A stretch of 40,900 nucleotides of DNA, taken from the NCBI RefSeq assembly GCF_030065885.1, contig NZ_JASJCS010000025.1:1-40900 (forward strand), given 5' to 3'. The translations under genes were made by a program, and so were the position numbers. Under the pieces are notes generated by a model that made no database searches, was not told where the DNA came from, and saw only the letters and a program-made list of their open reading frames with translations. Origin of the DNA: Ilumatobacter sp. Its GTDB lineage: Bacteria > Actinomycetota > Acidimicrobiia > Acidimicrobiales > Ilumatobacteraceae. Positions 17,204 to 25,841 of the stretch are shown here, one piece after another; positions within the stretch are counted from its first letter, which is position 1; every line of letters starts with the position of its first letter.

Positions 17204-18435
17204 CCGCCATCAGCGCCTGCCGCGGCTGCGGGTCGGCCGAGCTCAAGCAGTTCCTCGACCTCGGGGAGACGCCGCTCGCTGACGCACTCGTCACCGATGC
17301 GATCGTCAGCGAGCCGTCGCTCGAAGAGCGATTCCCGCTGGCCGTCGCCTTCTGTCCGGTGTGCGCCCTCGTGCAGATCACCGAAGACGTCGAGCCGACG
17401 AAGCTGTTCGTCGACAACTACCTGTACTTCTCGTCGTTCTCCGACCACCTGCTCCGGCACAGCCGCGAGCACGCGCTCAACCTGATCGCGACCCGCGGCC
17501 TCGACGCCGACTCGCTGGTCGTCGAGCTGGCCAGCAACGACGGCTACCTGCTCAAGAACTTCGTCGACGAGGGGGTCCCGGTCGTCGGCTTCGATCCCGC
17601 TCCCGATCAGGCCGAGGCGGCCAACCGGATCGGGGTGCCGACGCGCGCCGAGTTCTTCGGGCTCGAGGCGGCGAAGGCGCTCCGGGCCGAGGGCAAGGCC
17701 GCCGACGTGATCATCGCCAACAACGTGATGGCCCACATCCCCGACCCGAACGACTTCGTCGCGGGCATGGCCCACCTGCTCGCCGACGACGGCTTGATCA
17801 CCGTCGAGAACCCCAGCGTGTGGGACCTGGTCGACCGGGTCGCGTTCGACACGATCTACCACGAGCACTTCTTCTACCACTCGTGCACCTCGGTCAAGAA
17901 CCTCGTCGAACGGCACGGCCTCCACCTCAATCACGTCGAGTACTTCCCCGACCTGCACGGCGGCACGAACCGTTGGCACATCGGCCATCGCGATGACCCC
18001 AGCCCGCACGTGCTCGAGCGGCTGGCGGCCGAGCACGAGGCGGGCCTCGACGACTTCGAGTTCTTCGCCAACTTCGGCGGCAAGGTCGACACCCTTCGCC
18101 GCGACCTGCTCGACCTCCTCGGAGCGCTCAAGGCCGAGGGCAAGACCATCGCCGCGTACGGCGCGGCGGCCAAGGGCGCCACCATGGTCAACGCCACGGG
18201 CATCGGCACCGAGCTGGTCGACTACGTGGTCGACCGCAACGTCCACAAGCAGGGCCGCTTCATGCCGGGGACGCACCAGCCGATCGTCGACCCCGCGATC
18301 CTCGTCGACGACCCGCCCGACGCCTTGCTGCTGCTGGCGTGGAACTTCGCGTCGGAGATCATGGCGCAACAGTCCGAGTACGCCGACAACGGCGGCCGTT
18401 TCATCGTGCCCGTCCCCTCGCCGGAGCTGATCTGA
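17200..18435 (+). CDS. C-methyltransferase, NDP-hexose type (first of three)
   Basis: The protein has 411 residues and the three-part layout of sugar C-methyltransferases such as TylC3 and TcaB9. An N-terminal zinc-binding part has Cys7, Cys10, Cys52 and Cys55 (CRGC, CPVC). The SAM-binding core holds [14 protein letters not shown] (107-120). The C-terminal Rossmann-like part contains [11 protein letters not shown] (320-330). The catalytic segment is [10 protein letters not shown], with Tyr220, His221, Glu222 and His223, as in characterised 3-C-methyltransferases. It should transfer methyl from SAM to a carbon next to a keto group of a nucleotide sugar. It starts by an ATGA overlap with the SDR gene. 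Of the three methyltransferases, this one is closest to the classical family. Confidence 0.88.
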   Translation: MTAISACRGCGSAELKQFLDLGETPLADALVTDAIVSEPSLEERFPLAVAFCPVCALVQITEDVEPTKLFVDNYLYFSSFSDHLLRHSREHALNLIATRGLDADSLVVELASNDGYLLKNFVDEGVPVVGFDPAPDQAEAANRIGVPTRAEFFGLEAAKALRAEGKAADVIIANNVMAHIPDPNDFVAGMAHLLADDGLITVENPSVWDLVDRVAFDTIYHEHFFYHSCTSVKNLVERHGLHLNHVEYFPDLHGGTNRWHIGHRDDPSPHVLERLAAEHEAGLDDFEFFANFGGKVDTLRRDLLDLLGALKAEGKTIAAYGAAAKGATMVNATGIGTELVDYVVDRNVHKQGRFMPGTHQPIVDPAILVDDPPDALLLLAWNFASEIMAQQSEYADNGGRFIVPVPSPELI

Positions 18436-19664
18436 TGACCTCGACACCCACGCTGCCGGCAGGCGGCAACACCGCCGACCGGCCGATCGACCGGCCGTGC
18501 CCGCTCTGTGGCGCCACGACGCTCACGGTCTTCTTCGAGGAGGGGCACGTGCCGACCAACAGCTGCCTGCTGCTCGACGACCCCGCCGAGGCGGCCGACT
18601 TCCCACGGGGCGAGCTCGTGATCGCGTTCTGCGACACGTGCGGCTTCGTCACCAACACGGCGTTCGTGCCGGGGCAGGCCGAGTACTCACAGCGCTACGA
18701 GGAGACCCAGGGCTTCTCGCCTCGCTTCATGGCGTTCGCCACCGAGCTCGCCGAGCGATGGGTCTCCGACTACGGGCTCGCCGACAAGACGGTGCTCGAG
18801 ATCGGTTGCGGCAAGGGCGAGTTCCTGATCGAGATGGCCAAGGCCGGCGCAGGCCACTGCATCGGCATCGATCCGGGCGTCCATCCTGAGCGCATCGACG
18901 ATCCCGAGGCCGCCGACATCGAGTGGATCGCCGACTTCTACGACGAGCGCTACACCCACATCGACGCAGACGTCGTCATCTGCCGTCACACGCTCGAGCA
19001 CATCCCCGACGTGGCCGAATTCATGACGACCATCCGCGACTCCATCGGTGACCGCCCCGACACCGTCGTGCTGTTCGAGTTGCCCGACGTGCGCCGGGTG
19101 CTCGAAGAGGTCGCGTTCTGGGACATGTACTACGAGCACTGCTCGTACTTCAGCCTCGGGTCGCTCGCCCGGCTGTTCCGGCAGACCGGCTTCGAGGTGG
19201 TCGAGCTGTCGATGGAGTACGACGACCAGTACCTCTTGATCGCGGCCCGGCCGTCGACGGTCCCGGCTGCCGGTGAACCGCTGCCCGAGGAGGACGACCT
19301 CGACCGCCTCCGCGAGGGCGTCGCCGCGTTCCGCAGGGGATACGACGAGCTCGTCGGCGGGTGGCGCGAGCGCATCGCCGACCTCAGCGCGGCCGGCGGC
19401 CGCGCCGTGATCTGGGGTTCGGGATCCAAGGGCGTGTCGTTCATCTCGAACCTGGCGCTCGGTGACGAGCTGGCGGCCGCCGTCGACATCAACCCGCACA
19501 AGTGGGGCAAGTTCATGGTCGGCTCGAATCACGAGATCGTGTCGCCCGACGCGCTCACGGGCATCGAGCCGGACCTGGTCGTGGCGATGAACCCGATCTA
19601 CGTCGACGAGATCGGCTCGCAACTCGACGAGCTCGGCGTCGAGACCGAGCTCACCGCGCTCTGA
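18435..19664 (+). CDS. C-methyltransferase-like SAM-dependent protein (second of three)
   Basis: The protein has 409 residues with the same layout as its upstream neighbour. Zinc ligands are Cys22, Cys25, Cys66 and Cys69 (CPLC, CDTC). The SAM motif is LEIGCGKGEFL (121-131). The catalytic segment is MYYEHCSYFS, keeping Tyr233, Glu234 and His235. The C-terminal domain has VIWGSGSKGVSF (325-336) and VDINPHKWGKFM. Its C-terminal part resembles the third protein more than the first. The start ATG shares one base with the previous stop (TGATG), so translation is coupled. The substrate is unknown; methylation of a sugar carbon or oxygen in the same pathway is inferred from context. Confidence 0.83.
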   Translation: MTSTPTLPAGGNTADRPIDRPCPLCGATTLTVFFEEGHVPTNSCLLLDDPAEAADFPRGELVIAFCDTCGFVTNTAFVPGQAEYSQRYEETQGFSPRFMAFATELAERWVSDYGLADKTVLEIGCGKGEFLIEMAKAGAGHCIGIDPGVHPERIDDPEAADIEWIADFYDERYTHIDADVVICRHTLEHIPDVAEFMTTIRDSIGDRPDTVVLFELPDVRRVLEEVAFWDMYYEHCSYFSLGSLARLFRQTGFEVVELSMEYDDQYLLIAARPSTVPAAGEPLPEEDDLDRLREGVAAFRRGYDELVGGWRERIADLSAAGGRAVIWGSGSKGVSFISNLALGDELAAAVDINPHKWGKFMVGSNHEIVSPDALTGIEPDLVVAMNPIYVDEIGSQLDELGVETELTAL

Positions 19665-19675
19665 GGGGCACACCC

Positions 19676-20842
19676 GTGCAGTCCTCGTGTCCCGTCTGCG
19701 GCTCGTCCGAACGCGACGACATCCTGTCGCTCCCGCAGCTCCCGGTCCTGGTCAACGCGCAAGTCCGACCCGACGAGGCGCCCGACGTGGCGCGCGGCGA
19801 CATGGACCTGGTCGTCTGCCTCGGGTGCGGTCATCTCTACAACCGCTCGTTCGACAACGACCTGATGGACTACGACGCGGCCTACGAGAACACGTTGCAC
19901 TTCTCGAAGCAGTTCCAGACGTTCGCCCGCGGGCTCGCCGGCCGCCTGGTCGACGAGCACGGTCTGGCGGGTGCCACGGTCGCCGAGCTCGGCTCGGGTC
20001 CCGGCCACTTCCTCTCGATGCTGTGCGAAGCCGGGGTGGCCGAGGGCATCGGCTACGACCCCAGCTACGACCCGAATCGCCTCGGGGCGCCCGATCATCC
20101 CGCGGTCACGATCTCCACGGCGATGTTCCCCGCCGACGGATCGCTGCCGGCGAAGCTGGCGTTCTCGCAACACGTGCTCGAACACCTCCACGACCCGGTC
20201 TCGGCGCTCGCCGCCCAGCGGGAGGCGGTCGCCGCTCAGGAAGGGGCCGTCTACTCCGAGGTGCCCAACGGTGAGCTGATGCTCGAGCAGTGTGCGCTCT
20301 GGGATCTGGTGTACGAGCACTTGTCGTACTTCGTGCCCACCTCGCTGCGGCTCGCCTGCACGCTGGCCGGGCTCGAGCCCACCGCCGTCGGGGCCGACTT
20401 CGGCGGGCAGTTCCTCTGGTGCGAGGCGGTGCCGGCCGACGGTGGGCGCGATGGCGAGGCCGACACCGAGGCGGTCGCTGCCGCGGTGGCCGCTGCCCGC
20501 GCATTCGGCGTCGCGGCGACCGAACGGGTGGCCTCGGCACGCCGCGACCTCGCTGCGTTCGCGGACGAGGGACCTGTGGCCCTGTGGGGCGCCGGCTCGA
20601 AGGGCATGACGTACCTGAATCTCGTCGCCGACGTCGCGCCCGTCGCGGGTGTCGTCGACATCAACCCGCGCAAGGCGGGCTGGGGCGTTCCGGGCACCGA
20701 TCTGGTCATCAGCGGCCCGGAGGCGATGGCCGACGTCCGGCCGCGGACCGTCCTGGTGGCGAACCCCGTGTACGTCGACGAGATCTCGGCGGAGTTGAGC
20801 GGTCTCGGGGTGTCGGCGGACGTCCGTCCCCTCTGGGGGTGA
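19676..20842 (+). CDS. C-methyltransferase-like SAM-dependent protein (third of three)
   Basis: The protein has 388 residues. Cys5, Cys8, Cys48 and Cys51 (CPVC, CLGC) form the zinc site. ELGSGPGHFL (104-113) binds SAM. The catalytic segment LVYEHLSYF keeps Tyr213, Glu214 and His215. ALWGAGSKGMTYL begins the C-terminal domain, followed by VDINPRKAGWGVPG. The GTG at 19676 is chosen because GAGGGG (19663-19668) lies seven bases before it and the zinc motif starts at residue 5. It is the last gene of the cassette; a strong hairpin follows 24 bases after the stop. As with the second copy, the acceptor sugar is unknown. Confidence 0.83.
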   Translation: MQSSCPVCGSSERDDILSLPQLPVLVNAQVRPDEAPDVARGDMDLVVCLGCGHLYNRSFDNDLMDYDAAYENTLHFSKQFQTFARGLAGRLVDEHGLAGATVAELGSGPGHFLSMLCEAGVAEGIGYDPSYDPNRLGAPDHPAVTISTAMFPADGSLPAKLAFSQHVLEHLHDPVSALAAQREAVAAQEGAVYSEVPNGELMLEQCALWDLVYEHLSYFVPTSLRLACTLAGLEPTAVGADFGGQFLWCEAVPADGGRDGEADTEAVAAAVAAARAFGVAATERVASARRDLAAFADEGPVALWGAGSKGMTYLNLVADVAPVAGVVDINPRKAGWGVPGTDLVISGPEAMADVRPRTVLVANPVYVDEISAELSGLGVSADVRPLWG

Positions 20843-20866
20843 GCGTCGTGGGCGGTCGTTCGATCC

Positions 20867-20888
20867 CGTCCCGGTGCGCTCCGGGACG
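20867..20888 (+). terminator. Hairpin ending the rfbF cassette
   Basis: CGTCCCGG (20867-20874) pairs exactly with CCGGGACG (20881-20888) around the six-base loop TGCGCT. The eight-pair GC-rich stem lies just after the cassette and just before the next promoter. It lacks a T-run, as is common in high-GC actinobacteria. Confidence 0.55.
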
Positions 20889-20895
20889 AGTCGGG

Positions 20896-20901
20896 TACGG
20901 T
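20896..20901 (+). promoter_or_regulatory. Candidate -10 element for leaderless GT2 transcript
   Basis: TACGGT ends seven bases before ATG 20909, directly after the terminator-like hairpin. This suggests a separate, leaderless transcript. No -35 match was seen. Confidence 0.42.
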
Positions 20902-20908
20902 CGGTCGT

Positions 20909-21901
20909 ATGGCGGGCGGTGAGCCGGGGAGCGTGGCGGTGGTCGTGCCGGCCTACAACGCGGCCGACTTCCTCGCCGAGACGCTGACGAGCATCGTCGA
21001 GCAGACCGTCGACCAGTGGTCGTGCGTCGTGGTCGACGACGGTTCGACCGACGCCACCGCCGACGTGGTGGCCGAGTTCGCGGCGTCCGACCCGCGGATC
21101 CGCCTCGTGCAGCAGGCCAACGCGGGCGTAGCGGCGGCCCGCAACACCGGCATCCGTGCGACCCAGAGCGAGTACCTGCTGTTCCTCGACGCCGACGATC
21201 TGCTCGAACCCGATGCGATCGAGCGGCTGCGAGCGGTGCTGGTCGCGGCGCCGGATGCGCCGGCCGCCCACGGCACCGCCACGGTGATCGACGCCGGCGG
21301 CGGTCATTCGACGGCACGCGGGTACGAGCAGGAGTTCGGACGGCGGCGGCTGGTCGAAGCGCAGCGCGGGCCGGTGCTGCGACCGCGGACCGAGCCGGTC
21401 CCGGCGAGCAGTCCGACCGGCCCCGAGACGCTGCTGCTGCGGAACCCGGTGACGACGCCCGGCCAGGCGCTCGTTCGACGGTCGGCGCTGCAGCGGACCG
21501 AGTGGTTCGACGTCGAGGCGCCGCCGTCCGAGGACTGGGATCTCTGGATCCGCCTGTCGCGGCAGGGCCCGCTCGAGTTCCTGCCCGAGCCGATCATCCG
21601 GTACCGGTCACACGAGGGCGGCGCGTCCCGACAGCTGTCGACGATGCGCAAGGCCGAGCTCCGCGTCCGCCACAAGGCCGTCCGCGCCGCCCGGGCGGCG
21701 ACCGACGGCGCGGGGGCCGGCGCCGAGCGACTGGCTCGTCGGGGCCTGCGCGCGGTCGAGCTGACGCGAGCCGGCGAGCGGGCGAGGTCGGCGTTCCACC
21801 GGCTCGTTCGCGGCGACGTCCGAGAGGCCGGCCGCGACGCCGTCAGGACGGGGTCGTCGCTGTACCAGGTCGTGTGGTCCCTGCTCCCGACGGTGCGGTG
21901 A
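20909..21901 (+). CDS. Family 2 glycosyltransferase
   Basis: The protein has 330 residues. The motifs are VAVVVPAYNAADFLAETL (9-26), VVDDGSTDAT (41-50), NAGVAAARNTGI (71-82) and the metal site FLDADD (92-97). Later EDWDLWIRLS is the ED-type catalytic or acceptor motif of GT2 enzymes. The C-terminal hundred residues are basic and Ala/Arg-rich. The start is supported by the TACGGT -10 seven bases upstream. It is convergent with the GT4 that ends at 21928. The donor sugar is unknown. Confidence 0.88.
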   Translation: MAGGEPGSVAVVVPAYNAADFLAETLTSIVEQTVDQWSCVVVDDGSTDATADVVAEFAASDPRIRLVQQANAGVAAARNTGIRATQSEYLLFLDADDLLEPDAIERLRAVLVAAPDAPAAHGTATVIDAGGGHSTARGYEQEFGRRRLVEAQRGPVLRPRTEPVPASSPTGPETLLLRNPVTTPGQALVRRSALQRTEWFDVEAPPSEDWDLWIRLSRQGPLEFLPEPIIRYRSHEGGASRQLSTMRKAELRVRHKAVRAARAATDGAGAGAERLARRGLRAVELTRAGERARSAFHRLVRGDVREAGRDAVRTGSSLYQVVWSLLPTVR

Positions 21902-21931
21902 GGCGGTTGCCCGGTCGCGGGCGAGGCTCAC
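21898..21931. terminator. Hairpin between convergent glycosyltransferase genes
   Basis: GCCCG-GTCG-CGGGC at 21909-21922 forms a five-pair stem. Outer arms GTGAG and CTCAC (21898-21902, 21927-21931) can extend it across the whole 26-bp gap. It is a plausible bidirectional terminator without T-runs. Confidence 0.35.
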
Positions 21932-23103
21932 GAGGGTTCGGGTGCCCGATCGCGGAAGAGGCGGCGCGCCAGGTCGGCGGCACCGGCGGCACCGAGTGCG
22001 GCGAACAGCTCGGCGTACCGGCGCACCATCGTGGCCTCGTCGAGCTCGTTGACGGCACGGTGTTCGGCCGCCCGCCCGAGGCGCGCCCGCAGCTCGTCAT
22101 CGGTTCGGAGCTCGACCAGCGCGCTCCGGAGCGCGGCGACGTCGTCGGGTCGGATGAGCCGGCCGGTCTCGCCGTCACGCACGGCCTCCGACACCCCGCC
22201 GACGTCGGTCGCGATGCTCGGTACGCCGTACATCGCGGCTTCGACGTACACGAGCCCGAAGCCCTCGAGGCGGCTGGGGAGGGCGAAGAGGTCGCACGCC
22301 GCGAACAGCGCGCCGACGTCCTCGAGCCGCCCGACGAACCTCGCATCGACGTGTTCGGCCGACGCCGCCTGGTCTTCGAGCTGCGGCAGCACCGGTCCGG
22401 TGCCGCCAACGACCAGGATCGTGTCGGCGAGCGGCTCGCAGTCCATCGCGTCGATCAGCTTGTCGACGCCCTTGTACTCGACGAGGCGGGCGAGCGTGCC
22501 GACGACGAACACGTCGTCGTCGATCGCCAGCGCCCGCCGCGCGCTGTCACGGTCGATCCGTGTCGTGGGCACGTCGACCCCGCACGGGATCACGGTGATC
22601 CTCCCGGGGGGCACGCCGGCCTCGCGCAGCACGGTCCTGGTGGCGCCGGCGAAGGTGGTGACCTGGTTCACGACGCGAGCGCCCAGCGCCGTCATCAGCC
22701 GCTTCCGCCGCGACTCGCCGGTCCACTCGGTCGGATGGTGGATCGAGGCGACGACGGGGCGCCGCAGGCCGGCGCCGCGGGTGCCGAGGACGTCCCACAA
22801 CGAGAGGAAGTTGTCGCCGTAGTGGAGGTTGACGATGTCGGGGTCGACGTCGCGGACCAGCTGCCGGAGTGCGCGGGCCGACCCGGGGGAGTGGGGCGCG
22901 GCTGCGTCGAGGACCGCCGGATGGATCTCGGCGTCGACCCCCTGGTCGAGGCACCAGCGGCGCAGCTCGTCGGCGTTGTCGTCCTCGGGGAAGAACGTGC
23001 GGACCTCGGCGCCCGCGGCGGAGAGCCCGCGGGCGAGTCCGCACACGACCCGTTCCATGCCACCGATGTTGGAGGCGGTGCTCGCCAGCATGATCGACGT
23101 CAC
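21928..23103 (-). CDS. Family 4 glycosyltransferase
   Basis: The protein has 391 residues and a GT-B fold. The N-terminus has the family sequence ASNIGGMERVVCGLARGL (10-27), with glycines for the acceptor-side loop. PCGVDVPTTRID leads into the donor domain. GTLARLVEYKGVDKLI (202-217) supplies the phosphate-binding Arg and Lys. SRLEGFGLVYVEA (277-289) is the EX7E motif with E280 and E288. GTG 23103 is chosen because TATGGT lies six bases upstream and a longer frame adds only Arg/Pro-rich sequence; ATG 23091 is the alternative. It likely adds a retaining linkage to the growing glycan at the inner membrane face. It is monocistronic and divergent from the GT2 at 23453. Confidence 0.87.
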   Translation of the reverse strand: MTSIMLASTASNIGGMERVVCGLARGLSAAGAEVRTFFPEDDNADELRRWCLDQGVDAEIHPAVLDAAAPHSPGSARALRQLVRDVDPDIVNLHYGDNFLSLWDVLGTRGAGLRRPVVASIHHPTEWTGESRRKRLMTALGARVVNQVTTFAGATRTVLREAGVPPGRITVIPCGVDVPTTRIDRDSARRALAIDDDVFVVGTLARLVEYKGVDKLIDAMDCEPLADTILVVGGTGPVLPQLEDQAASAEHVDARFVGRLEDVGALFAACDLFALPSRLEGFGLVYVEAAMYGVPSIATDVGGVSEAVRDGETGRLIRPDDVAALRSALVELRTDDELRARLGRAAEHRAVNELDEATMVRRYAELFAALGAAGAADLARRLFRDRAPEPS

Positions 23104-23452
23104 CGCGGCACCATACACCGGCGCCGTGATGTCTCCCGGGTGCCGCACGGGCGCCCGGTCGACGTGCCCGGTCGAGCCGCGCCACGACGTGCGTCGCGAT
23201 CTCCGTGGGTCGACACCGGGGCCGTTCGGGCGACCGCTGCGCGGCCGGGGCCGGCGGGCCGTCGCGTGCTCGTTCCGGCCCGCCTCATCGCTGGTACCCT
23301 GCTCGGGCTCCTCCCGCAACCCTCCGACGGACCGATGACAGGACACCTCCCCCCACCGTGCTGCGAACCCGGTGACCTGCGACGACACGGTTCGATCGAC
23401 CGGCGACGCAGTGGTCCACGGGCGTGCCGCCGGCAGTCGCGAGAGGCGTCCG
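23104..23452. other. Divergent intergenic region with tandem 13-mers and a possible upstream ORF
   Basis: This region of about 349 bp lies between divergent glycosyltransferase genes. It holds the minus-strand TATGGT -10, a plus-strand TACCCT (23295-23300), and two adjacent similar 13-mers, each starting GCCCGGTCGA (23153-23165, 23166-23178). It also contains most of a 42-codon frame from ATG 23335 to TGA 23463 (MTGHLPPPCCEPGD start) that would overlap the GT2 start. No well-supported gene was found. Confidence 0.4.
23110..23115 (-). promoter_or_regulatory. Candidate -10 element for leaderless GT4 transcript
   Basis: On the minus strand, TATGGT (23115-23110) ends six bases before GTG 23103. 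The spacing matches the other candidate leaderless starts in this window. No -35 match was seen. Confidence 0.4.
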
Positions 23453-24559
23453 GTGGCGGTTGAGACGGTGGCCGGGGCGGCGCCCGACGACGCAGCTGCC
23501 GGACCGACCCTGACCGTCGTCATCCCGACCTACAACCGGCGCGAGCGCCTGCATCGCGTGCTGGTCGCACTCGGCGAGCAGCGCGGCGCCGGGCAGTTCG
23601 AGACCGTCGTCGTGTCGGACGGCTCCACCGACGGCACCGACGAGTATCTCGCCAGCGAGCGGGTTCCGATCCCGCTCGTCGCGTGCCGGCAGGCGAACAG
23701 CGGCCCCGCCCGCGCTCGCAACCGCGGGATCGAGGCCGCGACCGGCGAGCTGGTCCTCTTCCTCGACGACGACGTCGTCCCGGGTCCGGACCTCGTCCGC
23801 GAGCACCTCGCGTCGCACCGTCGTCTCGGCGATCGTGCGGTGGTCATCGGCCCGATGCTCAACCCCCCCGACCACGACATGTCCGTCTGGGTCGAGTACG
23901 AACAGGCGATGCTGGCGAAGCAGTACGAGGCGATGGAGCGAGGCGACTGGTCCGCCACGGCGCGCCAGTTCTACACCGGCAACGCATCGCTGCGGCGTGC
24001 GCACCTCATCGCCTCCGGTGGCTTCGACACCGAGTTGCGGCGGGCCGAGGACATCGAGCTCGCGCTCCGGCTGGCGTCGATGGGACTCGAGTTCGCCTAC
24101 GTGCCCGAGGCTGCCGGCCTCCACTACGCCGAGCGGAGCTTCGAGTCGTGGCGCCAGATCGCGCGTGCGTACGGCCGCAACGACGTGCACTTCTCGCGTG
24201 AGCCCGAGCACGCCGACGTCCTGCGCTTCGTGCTCGACCACTACGGACGACGCAACCTGCTGATCCGGGCGGTCGTCCGCCTCGCAGCGGGCCGTCCGGC
24301 CGTCACGCGCGCCGTCGATCGTGCGCTCCTCGCGACCGCCTCGCAGGGCGAGTCGGTGGGCGGCGGGCGGCTGTCCCGCGCCGCCCTGAGCGGCATCTAC
24401 AACCTCGAGTACTACACCGGCGTCATCGAGGCGCTGGGCGGTCGGCGGGAGTTCTGGCGCGCGCGGCGACGGCTCGTGATCCTGCCGCGGGTCCGGTGGG
24501 TGTTCGATCGATGCCGCGAGCTCCCGGGCATGCCGTCGCGGACCGGGCGGAGCGCATGA
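23453..24559 (+). CDS. Family 2 glycosyltransferase
   Basis: The protein has 368 residues from this start. LTVVIPTYNRRERLHRVL (20-37), VSDGSTDGT (54-62), NSGPARARNRGI (82-93) and FLDDDVVPGPD (103-113) are the GT2 motifs. GNASLRRAHLI and RRAEDIELALRL are the acceptor-side glycine and ED motifs. GTG 23453 is preferred because AGAGG lies six bases upstream and the protein then begins close to the catalytic domain. GTG 23372 gives 27 extra non-conserved residues and cannot be excluded. It is coupled to the next GT4 by an ATGA overlap, so the pair probably acts in succession. The donor is unknown. Confidence 0.87.
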   Translation: MAVETVAGAAPDDAAAGPTLTVVIPTYNRRERLHRVLVALGEQRGAGQFETVVVSDGSTDGTDEYLASERVPIPLVACRQANSGPARARNRGIEAATGELVLFLDDDVVPGPDLVREHLASHRRLGDRAVVIGPMLNPPDHDMSVWVEYEQAMLAKQYEAMERGDWSATARQFYTGNASLRRAHLIASGGFDTELRRAEDIELALRLASMGLEFAYVPEAAGLHYAERSFESWRQIARAYGRNDVHFSREPEHADVLRFVLDHYGRRNLLIRAVVRLAAGRPAVTRAVDRALLATASQGESVGGGRLSRAALSGIYNLEYYTGVIEALGGRREFWRARRRLVILPRVRWVFDRCRELPGMPSRTGRSA

Positions 24560-25803
24560 TGCGGCGAGCGGTCGGTCGAGGGCCCGGGTCGGCTGGCGCC
24601 GCACGAGGCCGGACCGGCGTGCTCTTCATGCAGTCACAGGACTTCTTCGGTGCCGATTCCCAGATCCATGCGTCGATCATGCGCCACCTCGACCGCGACC
24701 GGTTCGAGGTGCACTGCGCGATCCCGCGCGACGAGCGCGGCGAGCGCTGCGCGTCGTCGCAGGCGGTCCGCGCCGTGCCCGACGTCCACATCCGCCCCAC
24801 CGACTTCGGACCTTCGCTCGAACAGCGGTCGGTCGGCGGGCTCCTGCGCCGTGCGGTCCCCGACGTGCTGCCGGCCGTGTGGAGCCTGCTCGGGCTCGCC
24901 TGGTACGTGCGCCGCCGCCGGATCCGGGTCGTGCACTGCACCGAGAAGCCCCGGGACGCGATCTACGGCACCGTCGTCGCCAAGCTCGGCGGCGCCCGCT
25001 GCGTGATCCACGTCCATGTGAAGGCCGAGACGTGGATCCGGGGGAGCGTGCGGCGGGCGATGGGGCACGCCTGCGCCCTCATCGGGGTCAGCGAGTTCGT
25101 CGCCGGCTCGATCCGCGACCTCGGGTACGACCCCGCCAAGGTCACCGGTGTCCTCAACGGACTCGAGCTCGACGATTGGCACGACCGCGACGTCGACACC
25201 GAGGCGATCCGCCGCGAGTTCGGCGTCGCCCCCGGTGCGCCGCTCATCGTCAGCGCGTCCCGCCTGTACCGGTACAAGGGCCAGCACGATCTGCTGGCCG
25301 CCCTGCCCGACGTGGTCGCGCGGTTCCCCGACCTCAAGGTGCTGATCGTGGGCGCCGACGACCCCCGAGGACATCCCGGCGAGGAGCGGTACTCCGACGT
25401 GCTGCGGGGGCTGTGCGACGAGCTCGACCTGAACCGGAACGTCGTGTTCACCGGTTGGCGCTCCGACGTGCGTGAGCTGATGACGGCCAGTGACGTCTAC
25501 GCGATGCCGAGCTTCGAAGAGCCGTTCGGCATGGTGTTCACCGAGGCGATGCACCTCCGGCGACCCGTCGTCGCCCTGAACAACGGGGGGACGCGTGAGG
25601 TCGTCGAGCACGGGCGATCGGGCCTGCTGTCCGAGCCGGGTGACGTACCCGAGATCGCCCGCAACCTGTTGACCCTGCTCGACGACGACGCCTTGCGGCG
25701 ACGGATGGGGGCCGACGGCCGTCGGCGGGTCGTCGAGCTGCTCAACTCCGAGCGGATGGCCGACGACGTCGAGCGGGTCTACGAGCGCATGCTCGCCGGG
25801 TGA
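24556..25803 (+). CDS. Family 4 glycosyltransferase
   Basis: The protein has 415 residues. After a short basic start comes GVLFMQSQDFFGADSQIHAS (21-40), the usual first strand and loop of GT4 enzymes that act on lipid-linked acceptors. HCTEKPRDAIYG and GVSEFVAGSIRDLGY follow. The donor domain has SASRLYRYKGQHDLL and the EX7E motif in SFEEPFGMVFTEAM (E322 and E330). ATG 24556 overlaps the previous stop as ATGA; a second ATG at 24559 would also fit. It forms a two-gene unit with the GT2 at 23453 and converges on the GT4 that ends at 25842. Donor and acceptor are unknown. Confidence 0.87.
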   Translation: MMRRAVGRGPGSAGAARGRTGVLFMQSQDFFGADSQIHASIMRHLDRDRFEVHCAIPRDERGERCASSQAVRAVPDVHIRPTDFGPSLEQRSVGGLLRRAVPDVLPAVWSLLGLAWYVRRRRIRVVHCTEKPRDAIYGTVVAKLGGARCVIHVHVKAETWIRGSVRRAMGHACALIGVSEFVAGSIRDLGYDPAKVTGVLNGLELDDWHDRDVDTEAIRREFGVAPGAPLIVSASRLYRYKGQHDLLAALPDVVARFPDLKVLIVGADDPRGHPGEERYSDVLRGLCDELDLNRNVVFTGWRSDVRELMTASDVYAMPSFEEPFGMVFTEAMHLRRPVVALNNGGTREVVEHGRSGLLSEPGDVPEIARNLLTLLDDDALRRRMGADGRRRVVELLNSERMADDVERVYERMLAG

Positions 25804-25841
25804 GCGGCGCACGTTCCCGCCCTCCCCGCAGCAGGAGCGGC

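Noticed and set aside
21016..23463. Open frame of about 815 codons crossing the end of a GT2 and the whole antisense of a GT4
   Set aside because: It covers two well-supported glycosyltransferase genes and has no recognisable motif.
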